From positions 1 through 64,000 of the forward strand of contig JALEJP010000083.1 of assembly GCA_022769625.1 (NCBI GenBank): a DNA stretch of 64,000 nt. The letters are read 5' to 3'. Both the position numbers and the translations under genes were made by a program. This document shows positions 34,454-44,459 of this stretch, one piece after another; positions within the stretch are counted from its first letter, which is position 1, and every line of letters starts with the position of its first letter. The notes under the pieces were generated by a model. It was not told the origin of the DNA and searched no databases. It saw only the letters and a program-made list of their open reading frames with translations. Source of the stretch: Lachnospiraceae bacterium (GTDB taxonomy: Bacteria; Bacillota; Clostridia; Lachnospirales; Lachnospiraceae).

Positions 34454-35338
34454 ATGGACAACAGACTTGCACTGCCTGTGATAGACGGGCACACAAAACT
34501 GACCGGACTCCTGGGCAGTCCGGTGGCACACAGTATTTCCCCACTGATGCACAACGAGGCCTTCCGCCTCCTTGGACTCAACTACGTTTATCTCTGTTTT
34601 GACGTGAAAGAAGACTGCCTTGCGGATACGCTGAAAGGGCTGCGCTGTATGAATATCGCAGGTTTTAACTGCACCATGCCGGACAAGACAAAAATGTGCG
34701 AGCTTGCCGATGCTCTCTCACCGGCAGCTCAGATGATCGGTGCCGTTAACACCGTGGTAAACGAAAACGGACGCTTCATTGGCCACAACACAGACGGGAT
34801 CGGCTATATGCAGGCCGTAAAAGAAGCCGGCCATGATATCATCGGCAAACAGATGACACTGCTTGGCGGCGGAGGTGCCGCAACGGCCATTGCCGTACAG
34901 GCGGCTCTGGACGGTGTCTCCAGTCTCCATATCTTCAACCGGAAAGGACGTTCCTTTGACCGTGCGGTACAGCTTGCGGCCCGGATCCAGGCTCATACCT
35001 GCTGCAAAGTTTCCGTGTTTGACCTTGCAGACGAAAGCGCACTGAAACAATCCCTTGCAGACAGTGCCATCCTGACAAACGCCACTTCTCTTGGAATGGC
35101 GCCAAAGGAAGATGCCTGCCCGATTGCAAATGAGAAACTCCTCCATCCCGGACTGATCGTCTCCGACATCATCTACAATCCCCGGAAGACCAGGCTGCTC
35201 CTGGCTGCCGAAAGACAGGGCTGCCAGACATTTAACGGACTCTATATGCTGCTTTTCCAGGGGGCAGAGGCCTTTCGTCTCTGGACAGGACAGGATATGC
35301 CCGTTGCTCCCATAAAAGAAAAGTACTTTCACGCATAA
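34454..35338 (+). CDS. aroE: Shikimate dehydrogenase
   Basis: 294 aa from the ATG at 34454, seven bases after AGAGGTGA; the TTG just before is too close. LLGSPVAHSISPLMHN near 19-34 binds shikimate and NTDGIGY near 115 carries the catalytic Asp. LLGGGGAATAIAVQAA is the NADP-binding loop. The catalytic Lys lies in NCTMPDK, a departure from the common NVTIPxK. Reduces 3-dehydroshikimate; with the divergent aroD it forms consecutive pathway steps. Confidence 0.94.
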   Translation: MDNRLALPVIDGHTKLTGLLGSPVAHSISPLMHNEAFRLLGLNYVYLCFDVKEDCLADTLKGLRCMNIAGFNCTMPDKTKMCELADALSPAAQMIGAVNTVVNENGRFIGHNTDGIGYMQAVKEAGHDIIGKQMTLLGGGGAATAIAVQAALDGVSSLHIFNRKGRSFDRAVQLAARIQAHTCCKVSVFDLADESALKQSLADSAILTNATSLGMAPKEDACPIANEKLLHPGLIVSDIIYNPRKTRLLLAAERQGCQTFNGLYMLLFQGAEAFRLWTGQDMPVAPIKEKYFHA

Positions 35339-35340
35339 GA

Positions 35341-35410
35341 AAGCTGCCGCATCAGGACGGTATGACCTACACCCCAGTGTCATATCCGCCCGCCATGCGG
35401 CAGCTTTTTT
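35341..35410 (+). terminator. Large intrinsic terminator after aroE
   Basis: AAGCTGCCGCAT (35341-35352) pairs with ATGCGGCAGCTT (35395-35406), followed by a T-run to 35410. The enclosed 42 bases fold further (CGGTATGAC with GTCATATCCG). Confidence 0.88.
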
Positions 35411-35446
35411 ATTTTCTCTGAAGAGAAATGCGCTATATATTCTCTG

Positions 35447-36547
35447 TTATTTGTATTTGCGCACGATCTCAGCCATGGTATCCCACTTTTTCTCCATATC
35501 GCTGACAAGCTTGAACTGTGTACGGCAGCGATCCAGGTTATGGCCTTCTCTGTGAATCTTGAAATAGGTATCGCCTACCAGATAATCGGTCAGGAAACGC
35601 ATACCGCACTCATAGGTCATAACCTTTGCTCCCATCGGCAGCATCTCAATCTCCGTATCGGTAAGACTGCCTGCACAGCCCTCGATAAATCCTTTGGTGT
35701 ACACCTCAAACAGATGCATATCACACTCGATCTTTGACAGATCCACCTCATCCTCTGCGCCTGTGCTGGCACCAAAACGGATGGAATCACCAAAATCATT
35801 GATGGCAAGTCCCGGCATAACGGTATCCAGGTCGATGACACAGATTGCCTTGCCCGTCTTTTCATCCAGCATGATGTTGTTCAGTTTGGTATCGTTGTGT
35901 GTAACACGAAGCGGAAGCTTGCCCTCTGCCTGCATCTGACCCAGAATATTGGCAGTTTCTTCGTGATCCAGTACAAACTGAATCTCTTTCTGTACGCTTG
36001 CAGCACGTCCGCAGATATCATCGGCAACGGCTTTTTTGAACACTGCAAATCTGGCCTTTGTATCGTGGAATCCCTCGATGGTCTCATGCAGGGTCTCTGC
36101 CGGATAATCAGCCAACATACGCTGGAAGTGTCCAAATGCAACCGCACTCTGGTAAAAATCATTTTCATTTTCCACTGCATCATAGCAGCAGGCTTTCTCG
36201 ATGAAGGTGTATACGCGCCAGTAATCGCCGGCCTCATCTACAAAATATGGCTTTCCATCGTTGGCACTGATTACATTCAGTGTCTCTCTCTCCGGGTCTC
36301 CGCCCTGCTCTATGATTTTCTTTTTCAGCCACTCCGTTACACCTACGATGTTCTCCATCAGCTCCACCGGTTTTGTGAAAATGCTTTTGTTCATTCTCTG
36401 CAGAATGTAACGTCTCTCCCGGCCATCCTCCTGGTATGTAAGGCGATAGGTATCATTGATATGTCCGCTTCCGTACGGAATCGCCTCTGTAAGATCGCCA
36501 GTGATCGGATAATTCTGCATAATACTTCTCAAATGTTCCTCTTTCAT
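35447..36547 (-). CDS. Aminoglycoside-phosphotransferase-fold sugar kinase, NahK-like
   Basis: 366 aa. N-terminal lobe with YGSGHINDTYRL (nucleotide loop, 25-36) and RYILQRMN (Lys/Gln region); C-terminal lobe with THNDTKLNNIM (catalytic Asp, near 215-225) and CVIDLDTVMPG (metal Asp). This pattern matches N-acetylhexosamine 1-kinase of bifidobacteria, which phosphorylates GalNAc/GlcNAc from mucin or milk glycans. The partner GNB/LNB phosphorylase is not adjacent, so substrate is inferred. Ribosome site AGGAGG. Confidence 0.78.
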   Translation of the reverse strand: MKEEHLRSIMQNYPITGDLTEAIPYGSGHINDTYRLTYQEDGRERRYILQRMNKSIFTKPVELMENIVGVTEWLKKKIIEQGGDPERETLNVISANDGKPYFVDEAGDYWRVYTFIEKACCYDAVENENDFYQSAVAFGHFQRMLADYPAETLHETIEGFHDTKARFAVFKKAVADDICGRAASVQKEIQFVLDHEETANILGQMQAEGKLPLRVTHNDTKLNNIMLDEKTGKAICVIDLDTVMPGLAINDFGDSIRFGASTGAEDEVDLSKIECDMHLFEVYTKGFIEGCAGSLTDTEIEMLPMGAKVMTYECGMRFLTDYLVGDTYFKIHREGHNLDRCRTQFKLVSDMEKKWDTMAEIVRKYK

Positions 36548-36752
36548 CTCAAACCTCCTAATACATGTATTTTTCCATCTTTTCTTTCAGTATAGTACAC
36601 AAATTCTCTCTCGTCTTTATACAATACTTTGTTAGATTTGCATAATACGCATAATCATGCAAGGAGGATGTGTTTTTCCTTTTCCCATATTGCTTTCATC
36701 TGAGAGGAGTAGGAAGGTAAAGGCATGATTTCCAGCAGGCTCCATCCGGATT

Positions 36753-36983
36753 TCACTTTGTTTCAATACCAGCTGCATATTCTTCGTCCTGCTCGGCAAG
36801 GGATGTTCCCCCGATGGCGCGATACGATCTGGCACAGTTAAGATATGCTTTCTTATAGTTTTCCTTACTATAAGCGCGATTGCCGCGACGAATATAATCC
36901 CACGACGTTAGTCTTTTCTGTTCTTCGCGCTCCTTCTCCTCATGCTGTTCTGCTTCGTTCATTGACTTGAGAATTTCTTTCAT
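36753..36983 (-). CDS. Hypothetical 76-aa charged protein
   Basis: A very charged, helical product (EAEQHEEKEREEQKRL) followed by RRGNRAYSKENYKKAYLNCARSYRAIGGTS, which loosely looks like one TPR hairpin. No good ribosome site precedes the ATG at 36983. Flanking stretches (36548-36752, 36984-37115) hold nothing else recognisable. It could be a genuine small gene, a remnant of a longer TPR protein, or chance. Confidence 0.4.
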   Translation of the reverse strand: MKEILKSMNEAEQHEEKEREEQKRLTSWDYIRRGNRAYSKENYKKAYLNCARSYRAIGGTSLAEQDEEYAAGIETK

Positions 36984-37115
36984 TTTCCATTGTCTGTTTC
37001 ACTTGAAAACTCATTCACTGAGATTCTGAAACGTTATTTGTGTAACACGAATGACACGAATCGTATCAAACACCTGTCAGAGCGCGCGAAGCTGCGCATC
37101 CTTTTCACGAAATGC

Positions 37116-37159
37116 TTTTATTACAGAGGAAATTCCTTCGAATTTCCTCTGTAATAAAA
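37116..37159. repeat. Palindromic element copy B
   Basis: Arms 37117-37135 and 37140-37158 are perfect reverse complements (19 bp) around CTTC. The inner GGAAATTC-CTTC-GAATTTCC, read on the minus strand with loop GAAG, is identical to copy C and nearly identical to copy A; the outer arms (TTTTATTACAGA) are its own. It starts directly in the U-run of the ftsZ terminator. Confidence 0.8.
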
Positions 37160-37184
37160 AAAGGACACTGCCAAGACAGTGTCC
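37156..37184 (-). terminator. Intrinsic terminator after ftsZ
   Basis: Minus strand GGACACTG (37184-37177), loop, CAGTGTCC (37170-37163), then seven U. It ends the division cluster. Confidence 0.92.
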
Positions 37185-37200
37185 AAATGTATTATGCCTT

Positions 37201-38355
37201 TTATCTTCTCTTGAGGAAATCCGGAATCTGAATATCCCTTTCCTGCACATTGCTGGATGGGGTGCGCAGCTTTCCTGTGTTTGCAGACTGCGGTCTGCTC
37301 TGAGGAGCTGCACTGCTTCTCTGGAAAATACTGCTGCCCGGTGTCTCTGCCCTCTTAAAATCGGAAGCTGCTTTTCTGCCATTGACGGATGGCTGTGTAG
37401 CGGTAGCGCTGTCCAGACCGGTAGCGATGACGGTAATGCTTGCCTCATCGGTGTAAGTGTCATCATACATCGCACCAAAGATGATGTTTGCATTATCTCC
37501 TGCCAGTTCCTGAACATAGCTTGCTGCATCGTTTGCATCCATAAGAGAGATATCTCCGGAAATATTGATGATAACGTGGGAAGCACCCTCGATGGTAGTT
37601 TCCAGAAGCGGGCTGGCCACGGCCTGTTTGACTGCTTCCAGTGCCTTGTCGTCGCCCTTTGCCTGTCCAATACCAATGTGTGCAATACCCTTGTCTGTCA
37701 TTACTGTCTGTACATCGGCAAAATCCAGGTTGATCAGAGCCGGCAGATTGATCAGGTCTGTAATACCCTGTACTGCCTGCTGAAGAACTTCGTCTGCTTT
37801 CTTCAGTGCCTCCGGCATAGTCGTACGCCTGTCCACGATTTCCAGCAGCTTGTCATTTGGAATGACAATCAGAGTGTCCACATTTTTCTTGAGATTCTCA
37901 ATGCCCATGAGTGCATTGTTCATACGTGTCTTTGCCTCAAAACGGAACGGCTTTGTGACAACGCCGACGGTCAGAATGCCCATCTCTTTTGCGATGCCAG
38001 CAACAACAGGTGCTGCACCGGTACCGGTACCGCCGCCCATACCACAGGTCACAAACACCATATCTGCTCCCTGCATGGCCTGTCTTAATTCTTCTGAGCT
38101 CTCCTCGGCAGCCTGACGTCCAACCTCCGGCTGTGCGCCTGCTCCCAGTCCTTTCGTAACTTTCTCACCGATCTGAATCGTGTTTGGTGCTTTGCAGAGC
38201 TGCAGTGCCTGTTTATCGGTATTCACACCAATAAACTCTACTCCTGCAATTGCTTCATCAACCATTCTATTAACAGCATTATTACCTGCTCCACCCACAC
38301 CGATTACTATAATCTTAGCAGCAGACTCAGCTTCGTTTGTCATAATTTCTAACAA
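37201..38355 (-). CDS. ftsZ: Cell division protein FtsZ
   Basis: 384 aa. Tubulin-like GTPase that forms the division ring. [17 protein letters not shown] near 15-31, the G-box [11 protein letters not shown] and the T7 loop region (NLDFADV, near 210-216) are intact, followed by a variable linker and the C-terminal peptide IPDFLKRR that binds membrane tethers. The start is probably TTG at 38355: AAGGAGG lies eight bases before it, while the first ATG (38340) has none. ftsA is not adjacent. Confidence 0.97.
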   Translation of the reverse strand: MLEIMTNEAESAAKIIVIGVGGAGNNAVNRMVDEAIAGVEFIGVNTDKQALQLCKAPNTIQIGEKVTKGLGAGAQPEVGRQAAEESSEELRQAMQGADMVFVTCGMGGGTGTGAAPVVAGIAKEMGILTVGVVTKPFRFEAKTRMNNALMGIENLKKNVDTLIVIPNDKLLEIVDRRTTMPEALKKADEVLQQAVQGITDLINLPALINLDFADVQTVMTDKGIAHIGIGQAKGDDKALEAVKQAVASPLLETTIEGASHVIINISGDISLMDANDAASYVQELAGDNANIIFGAMYDDTYTDEASITVIATGLDSATATQPSVNGRKAASDFKRAETPGSSIFQRSSAAPQSRPQSANTGKLRTPSSNVQERDIQIPDFLKRR

Positions 38356-38393
38356 GGGTATTTCCTCCTTCGCATAAGCATATCTATTCTTCT

Positions 38394-38422
38394 ATAATAT
38401 AGTTATTTTTCCAATTAATCAA
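38394..38422 (-). promoter_or_regulatory. Predicted ftsZ promoter
   Basis: Minus strand TTGATT (38417-38422), 17-base spacer, TATTAT (38394-38399), in the gap between divIB and ftsZ; start near 38387. Confidence 0.5.
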
Positions 38423-38506
38423 GTCAATTTTGCAATTTCTTATAAAAATACATAATCTGTGCCCCATACACGCCCGCAAATGTGCAAAATTCCCATCCTT
38501 TTCCCG

Positions 38507-39556
38507 TTAATTAATGTAGGAACCGGTATAGGGATCAATATAACCGTAACCATCCATGATGATATTTCCATTCTCGTCCGTGTAATTGTAGTGATCGCAC
38601 TGTGTGGTGGTAACACCGGCCGCATCCGTATAGATTTTATTTCCCTGCTCATCCGTTGAGAATGTACCGTCTGACTCCGAATACATCCGCCCGCCCTGGG
38701 GCTGTGTCTCGGCCTGTGTGGACTGGCCGTTTTTCTCTTCGCCATCCCCGCTGCCATCCGCCTCTTCCGGATTTGTTTCAGCCTCACCGCTGTCGCCTTC
38801 CAGATTCACGATATCCTCCCCGTCACTTTTAAAGGTTACGGTTCCATCGTTTTCTGTATAGCTTTCCATATAGAGTATGCCGCTTTTTCCTTCCAACTGA
38901 TCCAGAATGGAATCCAGTGCTGAGATTTTGTCCTCCAGTGCTGAGTCATCCCCCAGATTGACTTTGACGGAATCAAAAATCAGGGTGATGGTATTTCTTG
39001 TTCCAAACCGTATCTCCTGCGGCACGATTCCGTTTTTATTCAGCGTCTTCGTAAGTGTGACGATGGTGTCATACAACCCTTCATCCGTCACCGGAAGCTT
39101 TTCATAAAGCTCTGCTTTTTCCACATCCAGCCCGGTGATCAACGGAACATCCTCTCTGACCTCACCGGATACCTCCACGACCATACCGTCTTTATCAAAA
39201 TATACATAGCTTCCCTGATTCAGAAAATATCCGATCTGCGGCTTTTCCTGAACGGTCACCCGGATCTCGTAGGGCTTTATCATCTCCGCCCTGGCTCCGT
39301 TCAGAAAGGGAAGCGATTCCTTTACTTTATCCGGGTCGTTTAATTTCCACATCAAATAGAGCGAATTCTTGCAAAGTCCGTCCTGCATAATGGATTCCTG
39401 AATCTTCTGCGCCGAATAATAGCTGTTTCCCTGAATCACCAGCTTGCGTACCCGGAACAGTCCAAAAACGATCGCCAGACTCATCACCAGCACGATAAAG
39501 AAAAATACCGCTGCAATCTTTTTTTTGTTTTTTTTGCGATTTGTTATCTCTCTCAC
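38507..39556 (-). CDS. divIB: Cell division protein DivIB/FtsQ
   Basis: 349 aa. A basic cytoplasmic tail (1-13), one membrane helix (about 14-34), then a POTRA domain beginning VRKLVIQGNSYYSAQKI and a FtsQ-type beta domain to about 230. Residues about 240-349 are an acidic, Gly/Glu-rich tail ending in Tyr/Asp-rich sequence, longer than usual. Belongs to the FtsQ-FtsL-DivIC divisome subcomplex. 16 bases after murA. Confidence 0.87.
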   Translation of the reverse strand: MREITNRKKNKKKIAAVFFFIVLVMSLAIVFGLFRVRKLVIQGNSYYSAQKIQESIMQDGLCKNSLYLMWKLNDPDKVKESLPFLNGARAEMIKPYEIRVTVQEKPQIGYFLNQGSYVYFDKDGMVVEVSGEVREDVPLITGLDVEKAELYEKLPVTDEGLYDTIVTLTKTLNKNGIVPQEIRFGTRNTITLIFDSVKVNLGDDSALEDKISALDSILDQLEGKSGILYMESYTENDGTVTFKSDGEDIVNLEGDSGEAETNPEEADGSGDGEEKNGQSTQAETQPQGGRMYSESDGTFSTDEQGNKIYTDAAGVTTTQCDHYNYTDENGNIIMDGYGYIDPYTGSYIN

Positions 39557-39572
39557 TGTTTTACCTTTCTGT

Positions 39573-40823
39573 TTATCCTTTCGAAATCACAGCTCCGAGT
39601 TTTCCAAGGTCTCCCGCAATATCCTCATAGCCGCGTTCGATGAATGTTCTGCCGTATACGCGTGTTGTTCCTTTTGCGGCGAGACCGGCTACTACAAGTG
39701 CCGCACCGCCGCGCAGCTCTTCTGCCCGGACATCTGCTCCTTTCAGATGTCCGCATCCCTCCACAATTGCCTCCCGGCCATCAACCGTCACATGGGCACC
39801 CATACGATTCAGCTGGGGTGCAATCCGGAAGCGTTCCTCAAAAATACTCTCCCGAACCCTGCTTTTTCCTTCTGCCACACACAATGCAGCCAAAAGCTGT
39901 GACTGCAGATCCGTGGGAAAACCCGGGTACGTATCGGTGCACACATAATCCACCGGGTAATACGCATTTCTTCCATCCATCCAGAGCTTTTCATCTATAT
40001 AACGAAATTCTGCTCCCATTTTCTTCAAAATATGCAGCACTTCCATCATATCCTGAGGTCTCGCTCCGCACAGACAAATCTGTCCTCTGGTTGCCGCAGC
40101 AGCAAACAGATAGGTGCCTGCCACAATCCTGTCCGGCATCAAGGTATAGGAACTGTCTCTTAATCGCTCCACTCCTTCAATCCGAAGGCAGGAAGTTCCA
40201 ATTCCGGAAATCTTTGCTCCCTTTCCCCGCAGGAAACGGCACAGCTCTACGATTTCCGGCTCTTTCGCACCATTTTCCAGCTCGGTGACCCCTTTGGCAC
40301 AGACAGCTGCCAGAATAATGTTTTCCGTAGCGCCCACACTTGGAAAACGCAGATGAATCCTGTTTCCGCAAAGGCCTTCCGTTTTTGCACAAAGCATGCC
40401 GTCCTCTTCGCGCAAAACAGCTCCCAGCTTTTGCATGGATGTCACATGAAGATCTATGGGACGGACACCGATCACGCAGCCTCCCGGAAACGGAAGCACC
40501 GCCTTCTGAAACCGTCCGAGCAGAGCTCCCATTAAAATGATGGAAGAGCGCATCTGTTCCCCAAGAAAAGCATCCACACAGGGGGTATCCGCACAGGCAG
40601 CATCAATCTGCAAAGTACTGCCTTCCTTGTGCACCCGGCACCCCATCTTCTGCAGGATCTGGATCATCACGGAAATATCCCGGATATCCGGTACATGGTA
40701 CAGCGTTGTCTTCCCTCTGTGCAGTATGGCACCCGCCAGCAGAGGCAGTGCCGCATTTTTTGACCCCTGAAGTGTAATACTCCCATGCAGAGGCATCCCG
40801 CCCGACAGCTCAAACCATTCCAC
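39573..40823 (-). CDS. murA: UDP-N-acetylglucosamine 1-carboxyvinyltransferase
   Basis: 416 aa from a GTG at 40823 with GGAGG seven bases upstream; this gives the usual beginning (M)EWFELSGGMPLHGSITLQGSKNAAL. The first step of peptidoglycan precursor synthesis, adding enolpyruvate to UDP-GlcNAc. Cys116 in PFPGGCVIG is the catalytic and fosfomycin-sensitive residue. The enzyme sits in the place between ftsW and divIB where murG and murB often lie in other Firmicutes. Confidence 0.94.
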   Translation of the reverse strand: MEWFELSGGMPLHGSITLQGSKNAALPLLAGAILHRGKTTLYHVPDIRDISVMIQILQKMGCRVHKEGSTLQIDAACADTPCVDAFLGEQMRSSIILMGALLGRFQKAVLPFPGGCVIGVRPIDLHVTSMQKLGAVLREEDGMLCAKTEGLCGNRIHLRFPSVGATENIILAAVCAKGVTELENGAKEPEIVELCRFLRGKGAKISGIGTSCLRIEGVERLRDSSYTLMPDRIVAGTYLFAAAATRGQICLCGARPQDMMEVLHILKKMGAEFRYIDEKLWMDGRNAYYPVDYVCTDTYPGFPTDLQSQLLAALCVAEGKSRVRESIFEERFRIAPQLNRMGAHVTVDGREAIVEGCGHLKGADVRAEELRGGAALVVAGLAAKGTTRVYGRTFIERGYEDIAGDLGKLGAVISKG

Positions 40824-40869
40824 CCAAAAACCTCCGCCCAATATATACCTGGATTCTACTGTTATCCTA

Positions 40870-41964
40870 TCATATGTATTTTTTTCCGGTTTGACACCTG
40901 CTGACCGAAAGTACAATACCCATTTCGGAGAGCAGAAACAAGACGGAGGTTCCACCGTAACTGATAAACGGCAGAGTAATCCCGGTATTGGGAATCGTGT
41001 TGGTCACAACTGCAATATTCAGTATCACCTGTATGGCAATATGCCCCATGGCACCTGCCGCAATCAGCGCACCGAACAGATCGGCGGCGTGAACAGCGAT
41101 CACCATGAAACGCCAGATTAAAATCAAAAATATCAGAACCAGAAGCGACGCACCCACATATCCCAGTTCCTCGCAGATGATGGAAAAAATCATGTCATTC
41201 TGCGCCTCCGGTACAAATCCAAGCTTCTGTATGCTCTCGCCCAGTCCTTTTCCGAAAAGCCCGCCGGATCCGATGGCATAAAGCCCCTGTATCGTCTGAT
41301 AGCCTTTTTCATAGGCCTCCGGATTCTTCCAGATCGCCAGACGCTCCAGACGATAGGATTCCATCCCGAGAAAGACTGCAAGAAAGCCCACACCGGCAGC
41401 ACCCATCCATACAAACTGCATATAACGTCTGTCTGACACAAAGACAACGATCACGGCTATTCCAAGAATAATCACGGCTGTACTCAGATTATTGGTGCCA
41501 ACCAGTGCTACAATGGGAAGTACCATACCAACCACCAGAATCAGATTGAAAAAGCTGTTTCTTTTCTTTTTCTGCCTGCTAACCATCCTGGCCAGAAAAA
41601 GGATCACAGCAAGCTTCGCAAACTCGGAAGGCTGAAAAGAAAGCGGTCCGATAGAAAGCCAGCGTTTTGATCCATTGTAGGAATCTCCCACCAGCAAGAC
41701 CAGACCGGAAAGCACAAGCGACAGTACATATCCTGCCGCTGCATACTTTTCAAAAATATGGTAATCCATCCTTCCGATCAGATACATGGCCAGAAGCCCC
41801 AGCGCTGCAGCAAAAAACTGCTTTTTTACATAATAAAACGCATCTCCGAAACGTACTTCTCCGTTATAGGAGCCCGTGCTGTATAATGTAACAAGTCCGA
41901 ATGCTGTAAGAAACAGCACCAGTATCATTAGTACAGGATCCGGTCTGCCGGACGTTCGGCTCAT
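40870..41964 (-). CDS. ftsW: FtsW/SpoVE-type peptidoglycan glycosyltransferase
   Basis: 364 aa, about ten membrane helices (SEDS family). KRWLSIGPLSFQPSEFAKLA near 100-119 is the conserved motif with the catalytic region, and the end has NTGITLPFISYGGTSVLF. Polymerises lipid II at the septum together with a class B penicillin-binding protein, two of which are encoded upstream. In this position homologues may also serve spore cortex synthesis (SpoVE). Confidence 0.93.
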   Translation of the reverse strand: MSRTSGRPDPVLMILVLFLTAFGLVTLYSTGSYNGEVRFGDAFYYVKKQFFAAALGLLAMYLIGRMDYHIFEKYAAAGYVLSLVLSGLVLLVGDSYNGSKRWLSIGPLSFQPSEFAKLAVILFLARMVSRQKKKRNSFFNLILVVGMVLPIVALVGTNNLSTAVIILGIAVIVVFVSDRRYMQFVWMGAAGVGFLAVFLGMESYRLERLAIWKNPEAYEKGYQTIQGLYAIGSGGLFGKGLGESIQKLGFVPEAQNDMIFSIICEELGYVGASLLVLIFLILIWRFMVIAVHAADLFGALIAAGAMGHIAIQVILNIAVVTNTIPNTGITLPFISYGGTSVLFLLSEMGIVLSVSRCQTGKKYI

Positions 41965-42000
41965 GCAATTCCCCCTGCTCCTGCCATCTTTGTCTCTGCC

Positions 42001-43356
42001 CTACAGATTTCTCACAAGTTCTTTAAACCTTCTTCCTCTGACTTCATAACTCTTGAACATATCCCAGCTTGCGCAGGCCGGTGACAAAAGAACCGCATCT
42101 CCGCTTTCTGCATTCTGCGCACAGACGGCAACTGCCTCCTCCAGACTCTCTGTCAGAATGATTCGGTCAAAACCGCAGCGGCGAGCTGTCTCTGCAATCT
42201 TCTCCTTCGTCTGTCCAAGCAGGACCAGGTATTTCACCCGTCCCTCAAATGCCTGGATCCACTCCGTAAAATCAGACCCCTTGTCGTAGCCCCCGCCGAT
42301 CAGAAGCGTGGGACGATCCATGGCCTGAATGCCCTTGATGGCAGCATCCGGATTGGTTCCTTTGGAATCATTGTAATATACCACACCATTTTTCTCTGTC
42401 ACAAACTCAATGCGGTGTTCCACCGCCTGAAAACGCTTCACAGCCGCGCGGATCTCTTCTACCGGAACGCCATAGGCAAGTGCCATCGCTGCAGCTGCCA
42501 TAACGTTTTCATAATTATGTGCTCCTACAATATGAAGCTCATCTGTCCGGCAGATTTCCTGCACGCCTTCCTCATCCCGGAAGACAATGGAACTTCCGTC
42601 CAGATACAGTCCCCTATCCAGTTTACGCACACTGCTGAAAAATAATACCTTTGTCTGCAGCGTACCTCCAAATTCGCGCAGAACACTGTCCTCGTAATTG
42701 AGCACACAGGTATCTTCCGCTGTCTGATTCGAGGTAATCAGCTCTTTGACTCTTATGTACTCTTCCATCGTATGATGACGGTTCAGATGATCCGGCGTAA
42801 TATTCAAAATCGCACTAACCTTCGGATGAAACTGATCGATCGTCTCCAGCTGAAAACTGCTGATCTCCGCCACCGTCACACTGTCATCCTGCATGCGGGA
42901 TACCGCCTCCGTGTAGGGATTCCCGATATTGCCCACCACAAACACACTTTCCTGGTGGTGTTTCATGATTTCTCCCAGCAGGCTGGTGGTCGTCGTCTTA
43001 CCATTTGTACCTGTGATGGCAAGTACGTCTCCTTTTCCATTTTCATAGGCAAGCTCCACCTCGCCCCAGATCCGGATACCGGCTGTGCGCATCCGCTCCA
43101 CCACCGGCAAGTCTGTTGGAACACCCGGACTCAGAACGGCTAGTGCCACTGTCTGCAGCATTTCGTCTGAAATGTCACCGATCACAATTTCCGCTCTGCT
43201 GGATGAAGGCAGTTTCATACGCACCTCATCCTCTCCAATCTTTCGGTTACCGTCAAACAGAATCACCTTTGCACCTCTGCTCTCCAGAAGCTCACAGGCT
43301 CCGATTCCGCTGATCCCGGTTCCAAAAACCAGAACCGTTTTATCTTTCCAATTCAT
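42001..43356 (-). CDS. murD: UDP-N-acetylmuramoylalanine--D-glutamate ligase
   Basis: 451 aa from the ATG at 43356, nine bases after GGGGAGG; in-frame starts further upstream lie in the end of mraY. Adds D-Glu to UDP-MurNAc-L-Ala in the cytosol. N-terminal GTGISGIGACELL binds the UDP substrate, AITGTNGKTTTTSLLGEI near 112-129 is the ATP loop, and HRIEFV and NDSKGTNPDA are Mur ligase motifs. murC, murE and murF are not in this cluster. Confidence 0.95.
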   Translation of the reverse strand: MNWKDKTVLVFGTGISGIGACELLESRGAKVILFDGNRKIGEDEVRMKLPSSSRAEIVIGDISDEMLQTVALAVLSPGVPTDLPVVERMRTAGIRIWGEVELAYENGKGDVLAITGTNGKTTTTSLLGEIMKHHQESVFVVGNIGNPYTEAVSRMQDDSVTVAEISSFQLETIDQFHPKVSAILNITPDHLNRHHTMEEYIRVKELITSNQTAEDTCVLNYEDSVLREFGGTLQTKVLFFSSVRKLDRGLYLDGSSIVFRDEEGVQEICRTDELHIVGAHNYENVMAAAAMALAYGVPVEEIRAAVKRFQAVEHRIEFVTEKNGVVYYNDSKGTNPDAAIKGIQAMDRPTLLIGGGYDKGSDFTEWIQAFEGRVKYLVLLGQTKEKIAETARRCGFDRIILTESLEEAVAVCAQNAESGDAVLLSPACASWDMFKSYEVRGRRFKELVRNL

Positions 43357-43414
43357 CTGTGATTTCCTCCCCAACATCAGATTTTCTTTCGTGTCACCAT
43401 CAAAGGACACTTCT

Positions 43415-44377
43415 TTATGACACCAGTACCAGACCAAGCAGACACAGAAGTGCCGTCACAACGGTAAACACAGCCACCACCCGTGTCTCAGACCACCCGC
43501 AGAGCTCAAAATGGTGGTGTATCGGAGCCATTTTAAAGAAACGTTTTCCGCCAGTCTTTTTAAAATAAGTCACCTGAATCATAACGGAAAGAACTTCTAC
43601 CAGATACACCAGACCAACGATCAGAATCATCCAGGGCATTTTCAGCACATAAGCCGATCCTGCCACAAATCCTCCAAGCGCCAGAGAACCGGTATCTCCC
43701 ATAAAAACCTGAGCCGGATATACATTAAACAGTAAGAATCCCAGAAGTGCACCGGTAACGGCCGCCGTGATAGGCTCAATGCCGCCTCCCAGTCCCATGG
43801 AAACCACCGTAAAAAACACCGCTACCATGGTCGTCACGCCCGTTGCAAGGCCATCCAGACCATCCGTAAAATTCACACCGTTAACGGTACCGATCACTGC
43901 AAGATAAACCAGCGGAATGGTGATCCATTTACAATCAAAATACTGGTCACTGAAGGGAATCCGCATGGTCAGGAAGCTCTTGTCCACTAACAGAATATAG
44001 GCAAGAAAAACGCTGGTTACCAGAATCTGTCCAAGCATTTTCTGTTTCGGAAGCAGACCATCCGAACGTCTCAGTACAACCTTCAGATAGTCATCCAGAA
44101 ATCCGATGATACCAAACCCAAGAGTCAGAAACAGCACCGGAAGAATATTGGGATAATCCTTTATATAGAAAAGAGAGGTCACAAGAACGCTGATCAGAAT
44201 GATCAGACCTCCCATCGTAGGTGTTCCCGCCTTTTCCAGATGGGACTTCACACCTTCCTTTCTCTCTGTCTGTCCGATTTTCAGTTTCCGAAGAAACGGA
44301 ATCACAACGGGACTCAGCAAAACACTGATTGCAAATGCTGCCAGCAACGAAATAATCACTTCTGTACTTATAATCAT
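43415..44377 (-). CDS. mraY: Phospho-N-acetylmuramoyl-pentapeptide transferase
   Basis: 320 aa with ten membrane helices. Moves phospho-MurNAc-pentapeptide onto undecaprenyl phosphate to make lipid I. KAGTPTMGG near 49-57, the FLDDYLKV pair of Asp near 93-100, NFTDGLDGLATG and the cytoplasmic loop APIHHHFEL with the HHH cluster near 288-296 are all present. Confidence 0.96.
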   Translation of the reverse strand: MIISTEVIISLLAAFAISVLLSPVVIPFLRKLKIGQTERKEGVKSHLEKAGTPTMGGLIILISVLVTSLFYIKDYPNILPVLFLTLGFGIIGFLDDYLKVVLRRSDGLLPKQKMLGQILVTSVFLAYILLVDKSFLTMRIPFSDQYFDCKWITIPLVYLAVIGTVNGVNFTDGLDGLATGVTTMVAVFFTVVSMGLGGGIEPITAAVTGALLGFLLFNVYPAQVFMGDTGSLALGGFVAGSAYVLKMPWMILIVGLVYLVEVLSVMIQVTYFKKTGGKRFFKMAPIHHHFELCGWSETRVVAVFTVVTALLCLLGLVLVS

Positions 44378-44459
44378 CTTAACCTCCTAATTGAGCCGCC
44401 TCCCTGCGGCACATAACTCTATGCTAGTATAAAACGTTTCCACTTTTTTCGCAACTATT

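Noticed and set aside
37051..38088. 345-codon open frame on the plus strand
   Set aside because: It is antisense to ftsZ and runs through the ftsZ terminator and palindrome B.
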